A stretch of 5,752 nucleotides of DNA from Hydrogenothermaceae bacterium (GCA_027052485.1 JALUFA010000033.1:1-5752), one strand, 5' to 3'; positions 1 to 5,280 are shown, numbered from the stretch's first letter. Numbers and translations: made by a program. Notes: generated by a model not told the origin, from the sequence alone.

Positions 1-1123
1 CTTTTGGTGGTACTAGAGGTTCTTTACCTTGAAGTTTTCTAACTACATTTATTCCAGCTAGAATACCTGTTGCTGCAGAGGCTACGTATCCTTCTACCCC
101 TGTTATCTGTCCTGCAAATAGGATGTTAGGATTTTTTTTCAACTCTAAAGTTGGCTTTAAAACTTTTTGAGATTGGATAAAGGTATTTCTATGGATTGAA
201 CCAAGTCTTACAAAAGTAGCATCCTTTAAAGCTGGGATAAGTCTAAATATTCTCTTTTGCTCTGGATATTTGAGTTTTGTCTGAAAACCAACAAGGGATA
301 GCAATGTTCCTTCTTTGTTTTCCTTCCTTAGCTGAACTACTGCGTAAGGCTGTTTGCCAGTTCTTGGGTCTACAAGGCCAACAGGTTTCATAGGTCCATA
401 AAGGAGGGTTTCTTTTCCCCTTCTAGCTATTTCTTCTATAGGGAGACATCCTTCAAAGTAAACTGCCCTTTCAAAATCTTTTAATGGGACTTGCTCTCCT
501 TTTAAAAGTTCCTCATAAAACTTTTCATACTCTTCTTTAGTAAGAACACAGTTAAAGTAATCCCCAGAACCTTTTCCGTACCTATCCCCCCAAAAGCCTT
601 TAGAGTAATCTACTGTTTCAGCATCAACAGTTGGGGCTATTGCATCGTAAAAGTAAAGGTACTCCTCACCTGTAAGTTTCTGGATTTCTTTTGATAAGTC
701 CTCTGATGTTAGAGGTCCTGTTGCTATAACAACGTAATCGTAGTTTGTTGGGATTTTCTTTATCTCTTCTCTTATTACGTTGATGTTCGGGTGGTTTTCT
801 AAAATCTCGGTTATCTCTTTTGAAAACTTTTCTCTATCTACAGCTAGAGCTCCACCTGCAGGGACTTTGTGTTTATCAGCTACTTTTAGAATAAGAGAAT
901 CTAGGAGACGCATCTCTTCTTTTAAGAGACCCGCCCCTGTACCTATCTCAAATGAACCTAAGGAGTTAGAACATACGACTTCTGCAAAATATGGGGTTTT
1001 GTGGGCTGGTGTCATTTTTTTAGGCCGCATCTCATAAAGGTCTACTTTATAGCCAGCTTCGGCTATCTTATATGCGGCCTCACTACCGGCTAAGCCAGCC
1101 CCTATAACAGCAACTTTAGCCAT
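1..1123 (-). CDS. trmFO: TrmFO, folate/FAD-dependent tRNA (uracil-54-C5)-methyltransferase, 3' end beyond window
   Basis: TrmFO methylates U54 of the tRNA T-loop to ribothymidine in the cytoplasm, using methylenetetrahydrofolate and reduced FAD. The start is the ATG at 1123-1121, and 374 codons are visible without a stop. Family length is about 435-440 residues, so roughly 60 C-terminal residues lie left of the window. The N-terminus has the FAD dinucleotide-binding loop [10 protein letters not shown] (residues 8-17). The conserved CSNSL motif follows with Cys51, then [11 protein letters not shown] (residues 87-97), YFYDAIAP (residues 157-164), and FEGCLPIE with Cys226. Cys51 and Cys226 match the two functional cysteines known in the family (53 and 226 in Bacillus subtilis). 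Near the visible end is the FAD-contacting stretch [11 protein letters not shown]. Only three bases separate the start from the upstream gene's stop. The nearest GAGG lies about 16 bases upstream inside that gene, so translation is probably coupled. Identification is firm. Confidence 0.96.
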   Translation of the reverse strand, partial: MAKVAVIGAGLAGSEAAYKIAEAGYKVDLYEMRPKKMTPAHKTPYFAEVVCSNSLGSFEIGTGAGLLKEEMRLLDSLILKVADKHKVPAGGALAVDREKFSKEITEILENHPNINVIREEIKKIPTNYDYVVIATGPLTSEDLSKEIQKLTGEEYLYFYDAIAPTVDAETVDYSKGFWGDRYGKGSGDYFNCVLTKEEYEKFYEELLKGEQVPLKDFERAVYFEGCLPIEEIARRGKETLLYGPMKPVGLVDPRTGKQPYAVVQLRKENKEGTLLSLVGFQTKLKYPEQKRIFRLIPALKDATFVRLGSIHRNTFIQSQKVLKPTLELKKNPNILFAGQITGVEGYVASAATGILAGINVVRKLQGKEPLVPPK

Positions 1124-1126
1124 AAA

Positions 1127-1552
1127 TTACGCTTTTAGTTCCTCTAATATTTTTTTGTCTAGCTCTTCTGCCTTTTGAATATCTCCGGTATGCTTAAAAG
1201 GAATTTGACCTTCTACAGTTCCACCTGGGAATAGATTGTCGGTAACGTTTTCAACGTTAACCTCTACAACCGAAACAGGGAATGGAATATCTTCAATCTC
1301 ATCTTTTATAATCTTTGCCTTTCCTTGAATAGAAAGAGCTGTATCTTTATCAAACACCTCAATAGCTACGTTTGGATTGTTTTTAATATTATTAATGGTT
1401 CTTGAGTCCTTATTTGCTGCAAACCTTAATGTATTGTCATCTTTTGCAATTAACCATGTTACAAACGTGGTATAAGGTTTGCCATTTTCGTCTGTTGCAA
1501 CAACGGCAGGTGTTAAATCTTTTAAGACTTCAGAAATTTTTTTGTCAGCCAT
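1127..1552 (-). CDS. PNPOx-like FMN-binding split-barrel protein
   Basis: This 141-residue protein resembles the pyridoxamine 5'-phosphate oxidase-like split-barrel family, small cytoplasmic dimers that usually bind FMN. Visible family features are the N-terminal segment VVATDENGKPYTTFVTWLIA (residues 18-37), which forms the first strands, then LRFAANKDSRTINNIKNNP (residues 42-60). The latter is typical of the phosphate-contacting strand and helix before the strand VAIEVFD. The segment LSIQGKAKII fits the next strand. The C-terminus is a charged helix. The family includes reductases, haem-degrading enzymes and simple flavin-binding proteins, so the substrate cannot be read from the sequence. 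The ATG start at 1552 has GGAGG seven bases upstream. It ends three bases before trmFO, so the two genes are probably co-transcribed. A flavin link between them is possible but unproven. A weak promoter candidate upstream is TTGTGC (1605-1610), 16 bases, TATAGG (1583-1588). Confidence 0.85.
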   Translation of the reverse strand: MADKKISEVLKDLTPAVVATDENGKPYTTFVTWLIAKDDNTLRFAANKDSRTINNIKNNPNVAIEVFDKDTALSIQGKAKIIKDEIEDIPFPVSVVEVNVENVTDNLFPGGTVEGQIPFKHTGDIQKAEELDKKILEELKA

Positions 1553-1554
1553 AC

Positions 1555-1629
1555 CTAGCCCTCCATTAAAGTTATAGTACTACCTATAAAAGTAAACCAA
1601 AACAGCACAATAACAATAGGCTTCGTCAT
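1555..1629 (-). CDS. Candidate 24-residue single-helix membrane peptide
   Basis: This short ORF fills most of the gap between speD and the flavoprotein gene. It starts with ATG at 1629-1627 and stops with TAG at 1557-1555. The peptide begins MTKPIVIVLFWF and ends TLMEG. Apart from one Lys near the start and one Glu near the end, it is almost wholly hydrophobic, which fits one membrane-spanning helix. Its last codons are the ATG-GAG-GGC that also supply the GGAGG ribosome binding site of the next gene, and its stop lies two bases before that gene's ATG. This would couple the two translationally. Against it, the Shine-Dalgarno is poor (AGG only three bases before ATG), and such a short ORF can arise by chance in AT-rich DNA. 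The TATATA at 1635-1640 could be a -10 box giving a nearly leaderless message. No known family is recognised. Confidence 0.3.
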   Translation of the reverse strand: MTKPIVIVLFWFTFIGSTITLMEG

Positions 1630-1674
1630 AAACCTATATAAAAGCAGATATAAAATTTTAGTAAGGTAGTACTA
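1575..1674. repeat. Pair of TAGTACTA palindromes flanking the speD-flavoprotein gap
   Basis: The perfect 8-base palindrome TAGTACTA occurs at 1575-1582 and again at 1667-1674. The second copy extends to the 10-base palindrome GTAGTACTAC (1666-1675). The copies also form an 11-base inverted pair: TAGTACTACCT at 1575-1585 against AGGTAGTACTA at 1664-1674. Their centres are 92 bases apart. The left copy is just upstream of the flavoprotein ribosome binding site; the right copy overlaps the speD stop codon. This could be a paired operator or a weak long-range stem, or it could be chance. Confidence 0.35.
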
Positions 1675-2079
1675 CTTTGAAACGGGCTCCATCTCAATTT
1701 TTTCAATATTAACCTGAGCTGTGTCTACAGGTACTACACCTCTCTCAGCTACTTTCTCGTCTACTCTTTTTGGTTTGAGAACTTTTAGTATGTACTCCAT
1801 AGCTTTAAAGGTTTTTTCCTTTCCACCACAAGTGTAAACGTCTATGGCTGCGTATCCGTGCTCAGGCCAGGTATGGATTGAGATGTGAGATTCTTCTAAG
1901 AGAATTACTCCTGTTGCTCCGTGGGGGTAAAACTGATGGAAGTGGGATGATAGTTTTGATAGATTAGCGTACTTAACAGCTCCTTCTAAGAGCTCTTTTA
2001 CATCTTCAACGTGGTCGATTTTGTCAGCGTCTACGCCGTAAAGGTCCGCTAGGATATGCAATCCGAGGGTTTTTTCCAT
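1672..2079 (-). CDS. speD: S-adenosylmethionine decarboxylase proenzyme, class 1b, pyruvoyl-dependent
   Basis: SpeD decarboxylates S-adenosylmethionine to supply the aminopropyl donor for spermidine and, in thermophiles, longer polyamines. The 135-residue proenzyme has the usual length of the short bacterial/archaeal class. The self-cleavage site is the Glu63-Ser64 bond in LLEESHISIHTWPEHG (residues 60-75); Ser64 would become the pyruvoyl group of the alpha chain. His69 and Cys84 (in DVYTCGG) match the processing histidine and catalytic cysteine known in Thermotoga maritima SpeD (Ser63, His68, Cys83). The ATG at 2079 has GGAGG seven bases upstream. No spermidine synthase gene is adjacent. The gene has its own promoter and a leader of about 125 bases carrying an upstream ORF that overlaps this start by 31 bases. 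The stop TAG lies within a TAGTACTA palindrome. No terminator is obvious after it, so transcription may continue into the flavoprotein gene. Confidence 0.97.
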   Translation of the reverse strand: MEKTLGLHILADLYGVDADKIDHVEDVKELLEGAVKYANLSKLSSHFHQFYPHGATGVILLEESHISIHTWPEHGYAAIDVYTCGGKEKTFKAMEYILKVLKPKRVDEKVAERGVVPVDTAQVNIEKIEMEPVSK

Positions 2080-2147
2080 TTTCTATCCTCCAAAGTTATT
2101 TTTTCAAAAGTAAAAAAGTTTTTCCTCGGGCTATTATCAGCGCCCAT
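2049..2147 (-). CDS. Upstream ORF (32 codons) overlapping the speD start
   Basis: An ATG at 2147-2145 opens a frame that ends at TAG 2051-2049. The peptide begins MGADNSPRKNFF and is polar and charged, with Lys/Arg-rich middle and end parts (EDRKWKK) and no hydrophobic segment. It is preceded by AAGGAGG (2157-2163) with nine bases of spacing, the best Shine-Dalgarno in the window, better than that of speD. The frame passes across the speD GGAGG and ATG and ends 31 bases inside speD in a different frame. Ribosomes on it would therefore cover or unmask the speD start. This layout recalls leader peptides that control polyamine genes (speFL in enterobacteria; uORFs of eukaryotic AdoMet decarboxylase). 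That comparison is functional only; I do not recognise the sequence. Translation is strongly suggested by the ribosome binding site but not proven. Confidence 0.55.
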   Translation of the reverse strand: MGADNSPRKNFFTFEKITLEDRKWKKPSDCIS

Positions 2148-2153
2148 AATAAA

Positions 2154-2171
2154 AAACCTCCTTAAAGGTTT
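2154..2171 (-). promoter_or_regulatory. Small hairpin that could mask the uORF ribosome binding site
   Basis: On the minus strand AAACCT (2166-2171) and AGGTTT (2154-2159) are perfect inverted repeats separated by six bases. The AGG of the right arm and the AAGG of the loop are the uORF Shine-Dalgarno itself. The stem is only six base pairs and would be weak at high temperature without a stabilising ligand, so a regulatory role is speculative. Confidence 0.3.
2157..2163 (-). promoter_or_regulatory. Strong ribosome binding site of the speD upstream ORF
   Basis: AAGGAGG on the minus strand is a full match to the anti-Shine-Dalgarno and lies nine bases before the ATG at 2147. No annotated-size gene uses it; the speD start is 77 bases further on with its own GGAGG. 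Its presence is the main reason to believe the 32-codon upstream ORF is translated. Confidence 0.7.
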
Positions 2172-2189
2172 AAAGTTTTATTTTGTAAT

Positions 2190-2232
2190 AAAAAAGAAAA
2201 AAGAGGGGAATATTATACCAAAATTAATCCCC
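2190..2232 (-). terminator. Probable intrinsic terminator after the zinc-ribbon gene
   Basis: On the minus strand GGGGA (2228-2232) pairs with TCCCC (2205-2209), with a few further A-T pairs inside. A pyrimidine stretch rich in T (TCTTTTTTCTTTTTT) follows at 2190-2204. The arm starts inside the last codons of the zinc-ribbon gene. The stem is short with internal mismatches, so the call rests mainly on the G/C arms and the T-tract. Confidence 0.45.
2212..2220 (-). promoter_or_regulatory. Extended -10 promoter of speD
   Basis: The minus strand reads TGGTATAAT, a consensus extended -10 (TG-N-TATAAT). No good -35 hexamer is seen 16-18 bases upstream, which an extended -10 can tolerate. Transcription would begin near 2205. 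The leader of about 125 bases would start with a pyrimidine-rich stretch, followed by the upstream ORF and speD. The box lies in the loop of the terminator proposed for the upstream gene. Confidence 0.55.
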
Positions 2233-2613
2233 TGGTGGTATATCTTCTGGTGGTGGAGTACACTCAACTATATATCCACATCTAGGACATACATAACACT
2301 CTCTTGGATTTTTATCCTCGTCACACAATTCTTGCCAGAATGCAACCCATCCACACTTAGGGCATAGTTTTGCATCCTCTATAAGAGTTCCATCTGCGTA
2401 TTCAAAGTCGTGTTTTTCTCCCGGGTAGATGTAATTTCCTTCAGGGTCTGTTACAAACTCTCCGTTAAACGCTTGTAGTGGCAATTGATAATCATTTTGT
2501 ATTGCGTATCCTACAGCTTCAGATACGGATTTAAACGTTGCTATCACCTCTCCCGAGATAGCATCAATAAGTTTTACTACACCTTCTTCTTCTTTTATGT
2601 AGGCTCTTTTCAT
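2224..2613 (-). CDS. Uncharacterised protein with C-terminal zinc-ribbon-like cysteine cluster
   Basis: The 129-residue protein is not recognised as a named family. Residues 1-50 look like a small alpha/beta domain with two strands (VVKLIDA, GEVIATF) and a helix (SVSEAVGYAIQ). The middle (52-80) is acidic and aromatic. The C-terminal part holds seven cysteines at 84, 87, 97, 106, 109, 112 and 118. Two CPxCG knuckles, CPKCG (84-88) and CPRCG (109-113), are the usual signature of a zinc ribbon or, less likely, a rubredoxin-type iron site. Cys97, Cys106 and Cys118 could bind a second metal or be redox-active. The protein ends with a proline- and acid-rich tail. No signal peptide or membrane segment is visible, so it is probably cytoplasmic. 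The ATG at 2613 has GGAGG seven bases upstream. It has its own promoter and likely terminator, so it appears monocistronic. Confidence 0.75.
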   Translation of the reverse strand: MKRAYIKEEEGVVKLIDAISGEVIATFKSVSEAVGYAIQNDYQLPLQAFNGEFVTDPEGNYIYPGEKHDFEYADGTLIEDAKLCPKCGWVAFWQELCDEDKNPRECYVCPRCGYIVECTPPPEDIPPGD

Positions 2614-2649
2614 TTTAGCCCCTCCATTTAAAAGTTATACCTTACTGTA

Positions 2650-2678
2650 AATATAAGAATATTTTAATGTTATTTCAA
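2650..2678 (-). promoter_or_regulatory. Sigma-70-type promoter of the zinc-ribbon gene
   Basis: On the minus strand a -35 TTGAAA (2673-2678), a 17-base spacer and a -10 TATATT (2650-2655) fit the housekeeping consensus well. The -35 overlaps the stop codon of the cytochrome gene. Initiation near 2643 would give a leader of about 30 bases before the ATG at 2613. Confidence 0.6.
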
Positions 2679-3007
2679 CGGTTAATTTTGTACCCTTCTT
2701 TTGTGTTTGAGTAATTTTCCTCAAGATACTTGATGATTTTTTCGGCATCTTTCTCTTTTATAGGGGCTTTAAAATCATTTATCATCTGATGAACTACATG
2801 TCTCCACATCCCTTTTCCTGTTTTCCCCTCTGACTGGTCAAAAACGTACCCCGGTGAGTGGCACATTAAACAGTTCATCTCAAACTCCTGTTTTCCTGGA
2901 GCATCTTTTAGCTTCCAGTTAAAGTATGGTAACTGTATCTTTTTTACTTCCGCGAAAGAAGCAGAAAATCCAAATATCAAGGCTATTAAGGCTAATGTAT
3001 ATCTCAT
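2675..3007 (-). CDS. sorB: Periplasmic monohaem cytochrome c, SorB-like subunit of sulfite dehydrogenase
   Basis: This 110-residue protein starts with a Sec signal peptide (hydrophobic residues 4-18, likely cleavage after FSASFA, residue 19). The mature part has one haem c attachment site, CLMCH (residues 46-50), whose His50 is the proximal ligand. A later segment, HVVHQMINDFKAPI (70-83), resembles the region of SorB/SoxD-type cytochromes that carries the distal methionine. Met75 is the better candidate than Met67. A C-terminal helix (EKDAEKIIKYLEENY) is typical of small class I cytochromes. It lies 12 bases after sorA with AGGAGG eight bases before its ATG, so it is almost surely co-transcribed. 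It should accept electrons one at a time from the SorA molybdenum centre and pass them to a terminal oxidase or another cytochrome. The symbol is assigned by context and family resemblance. Confidence 0.85.
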   Translation of the reverse strand: MRYTLALIALIFGFSASFAEVKKIQLPYFNWKLKDAPGKQEFEMNCLMCHSPGYVFDQSEGKTGKGMWRHVVHQMINDFKAPIKEKDAEKIIKYLEENYSNTKEGYKINR

Positions 3008-3019
3008 TGTTTCTCCTCC

Positions 3020-4243
3020 TTACATTACTTTTAGTGTGATGCTATCAATTCCATTCCACATATAGCCACCTGGGTTCCATCCAGTTTCGTATGGCTGTTC
3101 TTCGTTGTTTTTGTTTATTGCTTTGACGAGTACTTTTACCTCACCTCTTTTTATAGGTTTATAGTAGTAGAACCACTCTCTAAATGAGTATCTACCCAGC
3201 TCTGGTCCTAACGCAGCCGGTTTCCATGTTTTTCCGTTATCAAACGATAGGAGAACTGTTTTTATTCCATATCCCCTGTCAAAAGCCACTCCAGCGATTT
3301 TTACAACTTCTCCACGTTTAACAACTGTACCGTCTTTTGGTTTTCCTATAACAGATTTTGTATCCATAAAGGTGATTACTCTCTTTCTCTTTGGTTTTTC
3401 CCCTGGTTCTACACAGTGGCAGGCGTTATCTGGAATGTGGTAAGCCTTCTCCATCCAGAAATTTTTAAGAGGTTCGTTTAGTACTGTGATTGTGGTAACA
3501 GATTTTATCCAGTGGGTTGCATACCAACCGGGAACAACCAATCTAAGAGGAAAGCCGTTTAAGAGAGGTAAAGGTTCTCCATTCATCTCATAAGCAAGGA
3601 TTAAATCTTCATACAGACACTTATCAATATGCAAGCTTCTAACAACGTCAGGAGTTTTTGGGTAAGGTGCCTTATCTAGACCATCAAATGCAACCTCAAT
3701 ACTGTCCTTCTTTACCCCTGCGTATCTTAGTACATCTGCAAGTCTAACTCCCGTCCAGAGTGCATTACCCATTGAACCGTACGTCCACTGGGTACCAAAT
3801 GCCGTTTGTTTCTTTTGGTAAAAAGCACGTCCATTTCCCGAACACTGCATTACAGCATAGTAAGAAACTGGCTCAAACTTAGTTTTTAAATCATCAAGTG
3901 AAAGTTCAATTTCCCTTTCAACGTTTCCTGTAATTTTTAGTCTCCATTTGCTTGTGTCTACCTCAGTTGGGATGTCTGCTAAGTGCCATCTTACAAAAAA
4001 TGCATCGTTTGGGGTTATAACCCTGTCAAAGTACTCTCTAGGAGTTTCTAAGACGGGAGGTCTATCTACGTGAAGGATAAGGGGTTTTTTGCCAGGATAC
4101 TTTACAAGGGGAGGATAGTTTTCAATAGATATTTCTTTTGGGTTTTCAAATCCAAATGTTTCTTTATTAAGAATACTACCACCAGCAAGGGCAAATCCGG
4201 CAAGGGCGAGACTTTTTTTTAGGAAATTTCTTCTGCTAGGCAT
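3020..4243 (-). CDS. sorA: SorA-like molybdenum sulfite dehydrogenase, Tat-exported
   Basis: This sulfite oxidase-family molybdoenzyme probably oxidises sulfite to sulfate in the periplasm. The 407-residue precursor begins with a twin-arginine signal, SRRNFLK (residues 3-9), followed by an Ala/Gly-rich segment, as expected for a cofactor-loaded export substrate. The molybdopterin domain (about 75-255) contains FFVRWH with Arg85 and His87, the cofactor cysteine Cys134 in MQCSGNGR, AYEMNGEPLP (217-226) and VVPGWYATHWIKS (236-248). Tyr268 in FWMEKAYHIPD aligns with the catalytic tyrosine. Arg55, His57, Cys104 and Tyr236 of Starkeya novella SorA fit with a near-constant offset. Residues about 285-407 form the immunoglobulin-like dimerisation domain (VLLSFDNGKTWKPA). 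There is no haem motif; the adjacent cytochrome supplies that function. SoxC is the main alternative, but no sox genes are adjacent. The ATG at 4243 has GGAGG about ten bases upstream. Confidence 0.9.
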   Translation of the reverse strand: MPSRRNFLKKSLALAGFALAGGSILNKETFGFENPKEISIENYPPLVKYPGKKPLILHVDRPPVLETPREYFDRVITPNDAFFVRWHLADIPTEVDTSKWRLKITGNVEREIELSLDDLKTKFEPVSYYAVMQCSGNGRAFYQKKQTAFGTQWTYGSMGNALWTGVRLADVLRYAGVKKDSIEVAFDGLDKAPYPKTPDVVRSLHIDKCLYEDLILAYEMNGEPLPLLNGFPLRLVVPGWYATHWIKSVTTITVLNEPLKNFWMEKAYHIPDNACHCVEPGEKPKRKRVITFMDTKSVIGKPKDGTVVKRGEVVKIAGVAFDRGYGIKTVLLSFDNGKTWKPAALGPELGRYSFREWFYYYKPIKRGEVKVLVKAINKNNEEQPYETGWNPGGYMWNGIDSITLKVM

Positions 4244-4282
4244 AAATGTTAACCCTCCATAATTTAAACTTTACCAATACTA

Positions 4283-4311
4283 ATTATAAGCTTTTTCAAT
4301 AGAGCAACTAA
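4283..4311 (-). promoter_or_regulatory. Probable promoter of sorA-sorB
   Basis: The minus strand carries a perfect -10 TATAAT (4283-4288). The hexamer 17 bases upstream, TTAGTT (4306-4311), is a weak -35, suggesting that an activator may be needed. Initiation near 4276 would leave about 33 bases before the sorA ATG. No clear palindromic operator was found beside it. Confidence 0.5.
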
Positions 4312-4365
4312 TAGAATTAATCTATAGTAGTATTAGGCCGATAACGTAAGTATAGGTTTAAGTTT

Positions 4366-4370
4366 GAGGG
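4366..4370 (+). promoter_or_regulatory. Ribosome binding site fixing the cupin start
   Basis: GAGGG with eight bases to ATG 4379 selects that codon. It falls inside any version of the gene starting at TTG 4364, which makes the longer version unlikely. Confidence 0.65.
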
Positions 4371-4378
4371 CAAGCAGG

Positions 4379-4684
4379 ATGGTAAAAGATAAAAATATCA
4401 TTGTGAAAAAAACCGGCATAACAAACTTAAAACAGATAAAAGATATCCTACAAAAGGAAGGGTTTAGAAACATTTACAGCTGGACTGATACGGCAGGTAC
4501 AGAGTACGACTGGCATACCCACAGTTATAGTGAGATTAGATGGGTTTACAAGGGTAAGGTTATCATTGGCTTTGAAGGTGGAGAGGTTGAGCTTGAACCT
4601 GGAGATGTTTTAGAGATAGCTCCTGGAACTAAACATTGGGCTAAAACTGAAGAAGGCGTTAGCTATATATGCGCTAGTAAATAA
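4379..4684 (+). CDS. Small single-domain cupin protein
   Basis: The only plus-strand gene encodes a 101-residue protein with one cupin barrel. Motif 1 is visible as WHTHSYSEIRWVYKG (45-59), giving metal ligands His46, His48 and Glu52. Motif 2 is GDVLEIAPGTKHWAKT (75-90), giving His86. These four residues form the standard cupin metal site. Residues 1-33 form a lead-in with a helix (LKQIKDILQKEGF). There is no signal peptide. Small cupins may be isomerases, dioxygenases or sugar/metal-binding regulators; the sequence does not decide. The start is placed at ATG 4379 because GAGGG (4366-4370) lies eight bases before it. A TTG at 4364 in the same frame would add five residues but has no good ribosome binding site. 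The gene diverges from sorA, sharing a 135-base gap; a functional link to sulfite oxidation is possible but unsupported by motifs. It ends at the terminator starting at 4691. Confidence 0.85.
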   Translation: MVKDKNIIVKKTGITNLKQIKDILQKEGFRNIYSWTDTAGTEYDWHTHSYSEIRWVYKGKVIIGFEGGEVELEPGDVLEIAPGTKHWAKTEEGVSYICASK

Positions 4685-4726
4685 AAAAGGGAGGCAGCCG
4701 TTAAGACTGGCTTGCCTCTTCTTCTT
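4683..4726. terminator. Bidirectional intrinsic terminator between convergent genes
   Basis: GAGGCAGCC (4691-4699) pairs with GGCTTGCCTC (4709-4718) through nine base pairs and one bulged T, leaving a nine-base loop. On the minus strand the right side is followed by CCTTTTTT; on the plus strand by CTTCTTCTTT. It can stop the cupin transcript and the membrane-protein transcript. The stop codon of the membrane-protein gene lies in the loop and its last codons form one arm. Confidence 0.8.
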
Positions 4727-5270
4727 TGATACCTAGGGATATATACTCTGCGAAGGAGATTTTTGCTAGAGTTTCTAATCCCCACACAAAAAATGTTGCT
4801 GTTACTCCGCCCCAGAAAACACCTTCCACGTATTTTCCTATAACCAGTTCACCTAGAAGGTGGAACTTGGTTAGGATAGTTAGAATAACAATTACTAAAA
4901 ATGCTCCGTAATAAGCGTATCTGTAGTAATCTAAGTCTTTAAAAGCTATTAAGATTAATGCTCTAAAAGAAAGCTCTTCGAGCTTCTCTAAAGGTAGTAC
5001 TCCTTTTTCCTCAAGTTTCTTTTTAACCTTTTCTTTGTCTAAGATTGTTACTTGTTTAGCTTGTATCACCGCATCAAGTACTGATGCTATGCTTCCATAG
5101 CCAAAGATTAGCTTGTTTCCATATATAAGGAAAACAACTAATCCTAGTAAGTATGCAAGTTCAACAGATGTTGCTGTAAGAATAGATACTGTTAGGCTGA
5201 AGAACAGAATTGCTAGAACAAATCCGAATGTCAGCCAGAATATCCACCATGCGATTTTTTCCCAGTTCAT
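4701..5270 (-). CDS. Four-helix integral membrane protein, family not recognised
   Basis: This 189-residue protein has four hydrophobic stretches: about 7-31, 38-57, 119-139 and 147-170. A long cytoplasm-like loop (about 60-117) lies between the second and third. The loop contains a highly charged segment (KEKVKKKLEEKGVLPLEKLEEL, residues 79-100, shown only by its ends KEK and EEL) that may form a helix. The tail ends in EEEASQS. Lys/Arg content is highest in the central loop, which suggests that both termini and this loop face the cytoplasm. I see no catalytic motif. The start is ATG 5270: GGAGG (5276-5280) lies five bases before it, whereas a TTG at 5282 would begin inside that ribosome binding site. 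It follows the anchored-protein gene by 12 bases, so the two are probably one operon and may act together at the membrane. Confidence 0.8.
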   Translation of the reverse strand: MNWEKIAWWIFWLTFGFVLAILFFSLTVSILTATSVELAYLLGLVVFLIYGNKLIFGYGSIASVLDAVIQAKQVTILDKEKVKKKLEEKGVLPLEKLEELSFRALILIAFKDLDYYRYAYYGAFLVIVILTILTKFHLLGELVIGKYVEGVFWGGVTATFFVWGLETLAKISFAEYISLGIKEEEASQS

Positions 5271-5272
5271 GA

Positions 5273-5280
5273 CTCCCTCC
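5273..5280 (-). promoter_or_regulatory. Ribosome binding site fixing the membrane-protein start
   Basis: GGAGGGAG on the minus strand occupies the 12-base gap between the two genes and lies two to five bases from ATG 5270, depending on which GGAG pairs. A start at TTG 5282 would have no upstream ribosome binding site. Confidence 0.65.

Noticed and set aside
780..1037. Plus-strand open frame of 85 codons
   Set aside because: It lies wholly opposite trmFO, whose protein matches a known family along its length; the frame has no ribosome binding site or recognisable content.
2080..2205. AdoMet riboswitch in the speD leader
   Set aside because: The leader is A/T-rich with few G/C pairs, and I see none of the conserved core elements of known SAM riboswitches; the uORF explains it better.
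2056..2367. Plus-strand open frame of 103 codons
   Set aside because: It runs antisense across speD, its leader and the zinc-ribbon gene, and its composition reflects the A/T-rich leader.
4312..4378. Plus-strand promoter for the cupin gene
   Set aside because: TATAGT (4323) and TATAGG (4351) resemble -10 boxes, but neither has a fitting -35, and the second is too close to the start; not called.
4364..4378. TTG start adding five residues to the cupin protein
   Set aside because: The GAGGG ribosome binding site lies inside this extension at the right distance for ATG 4379.
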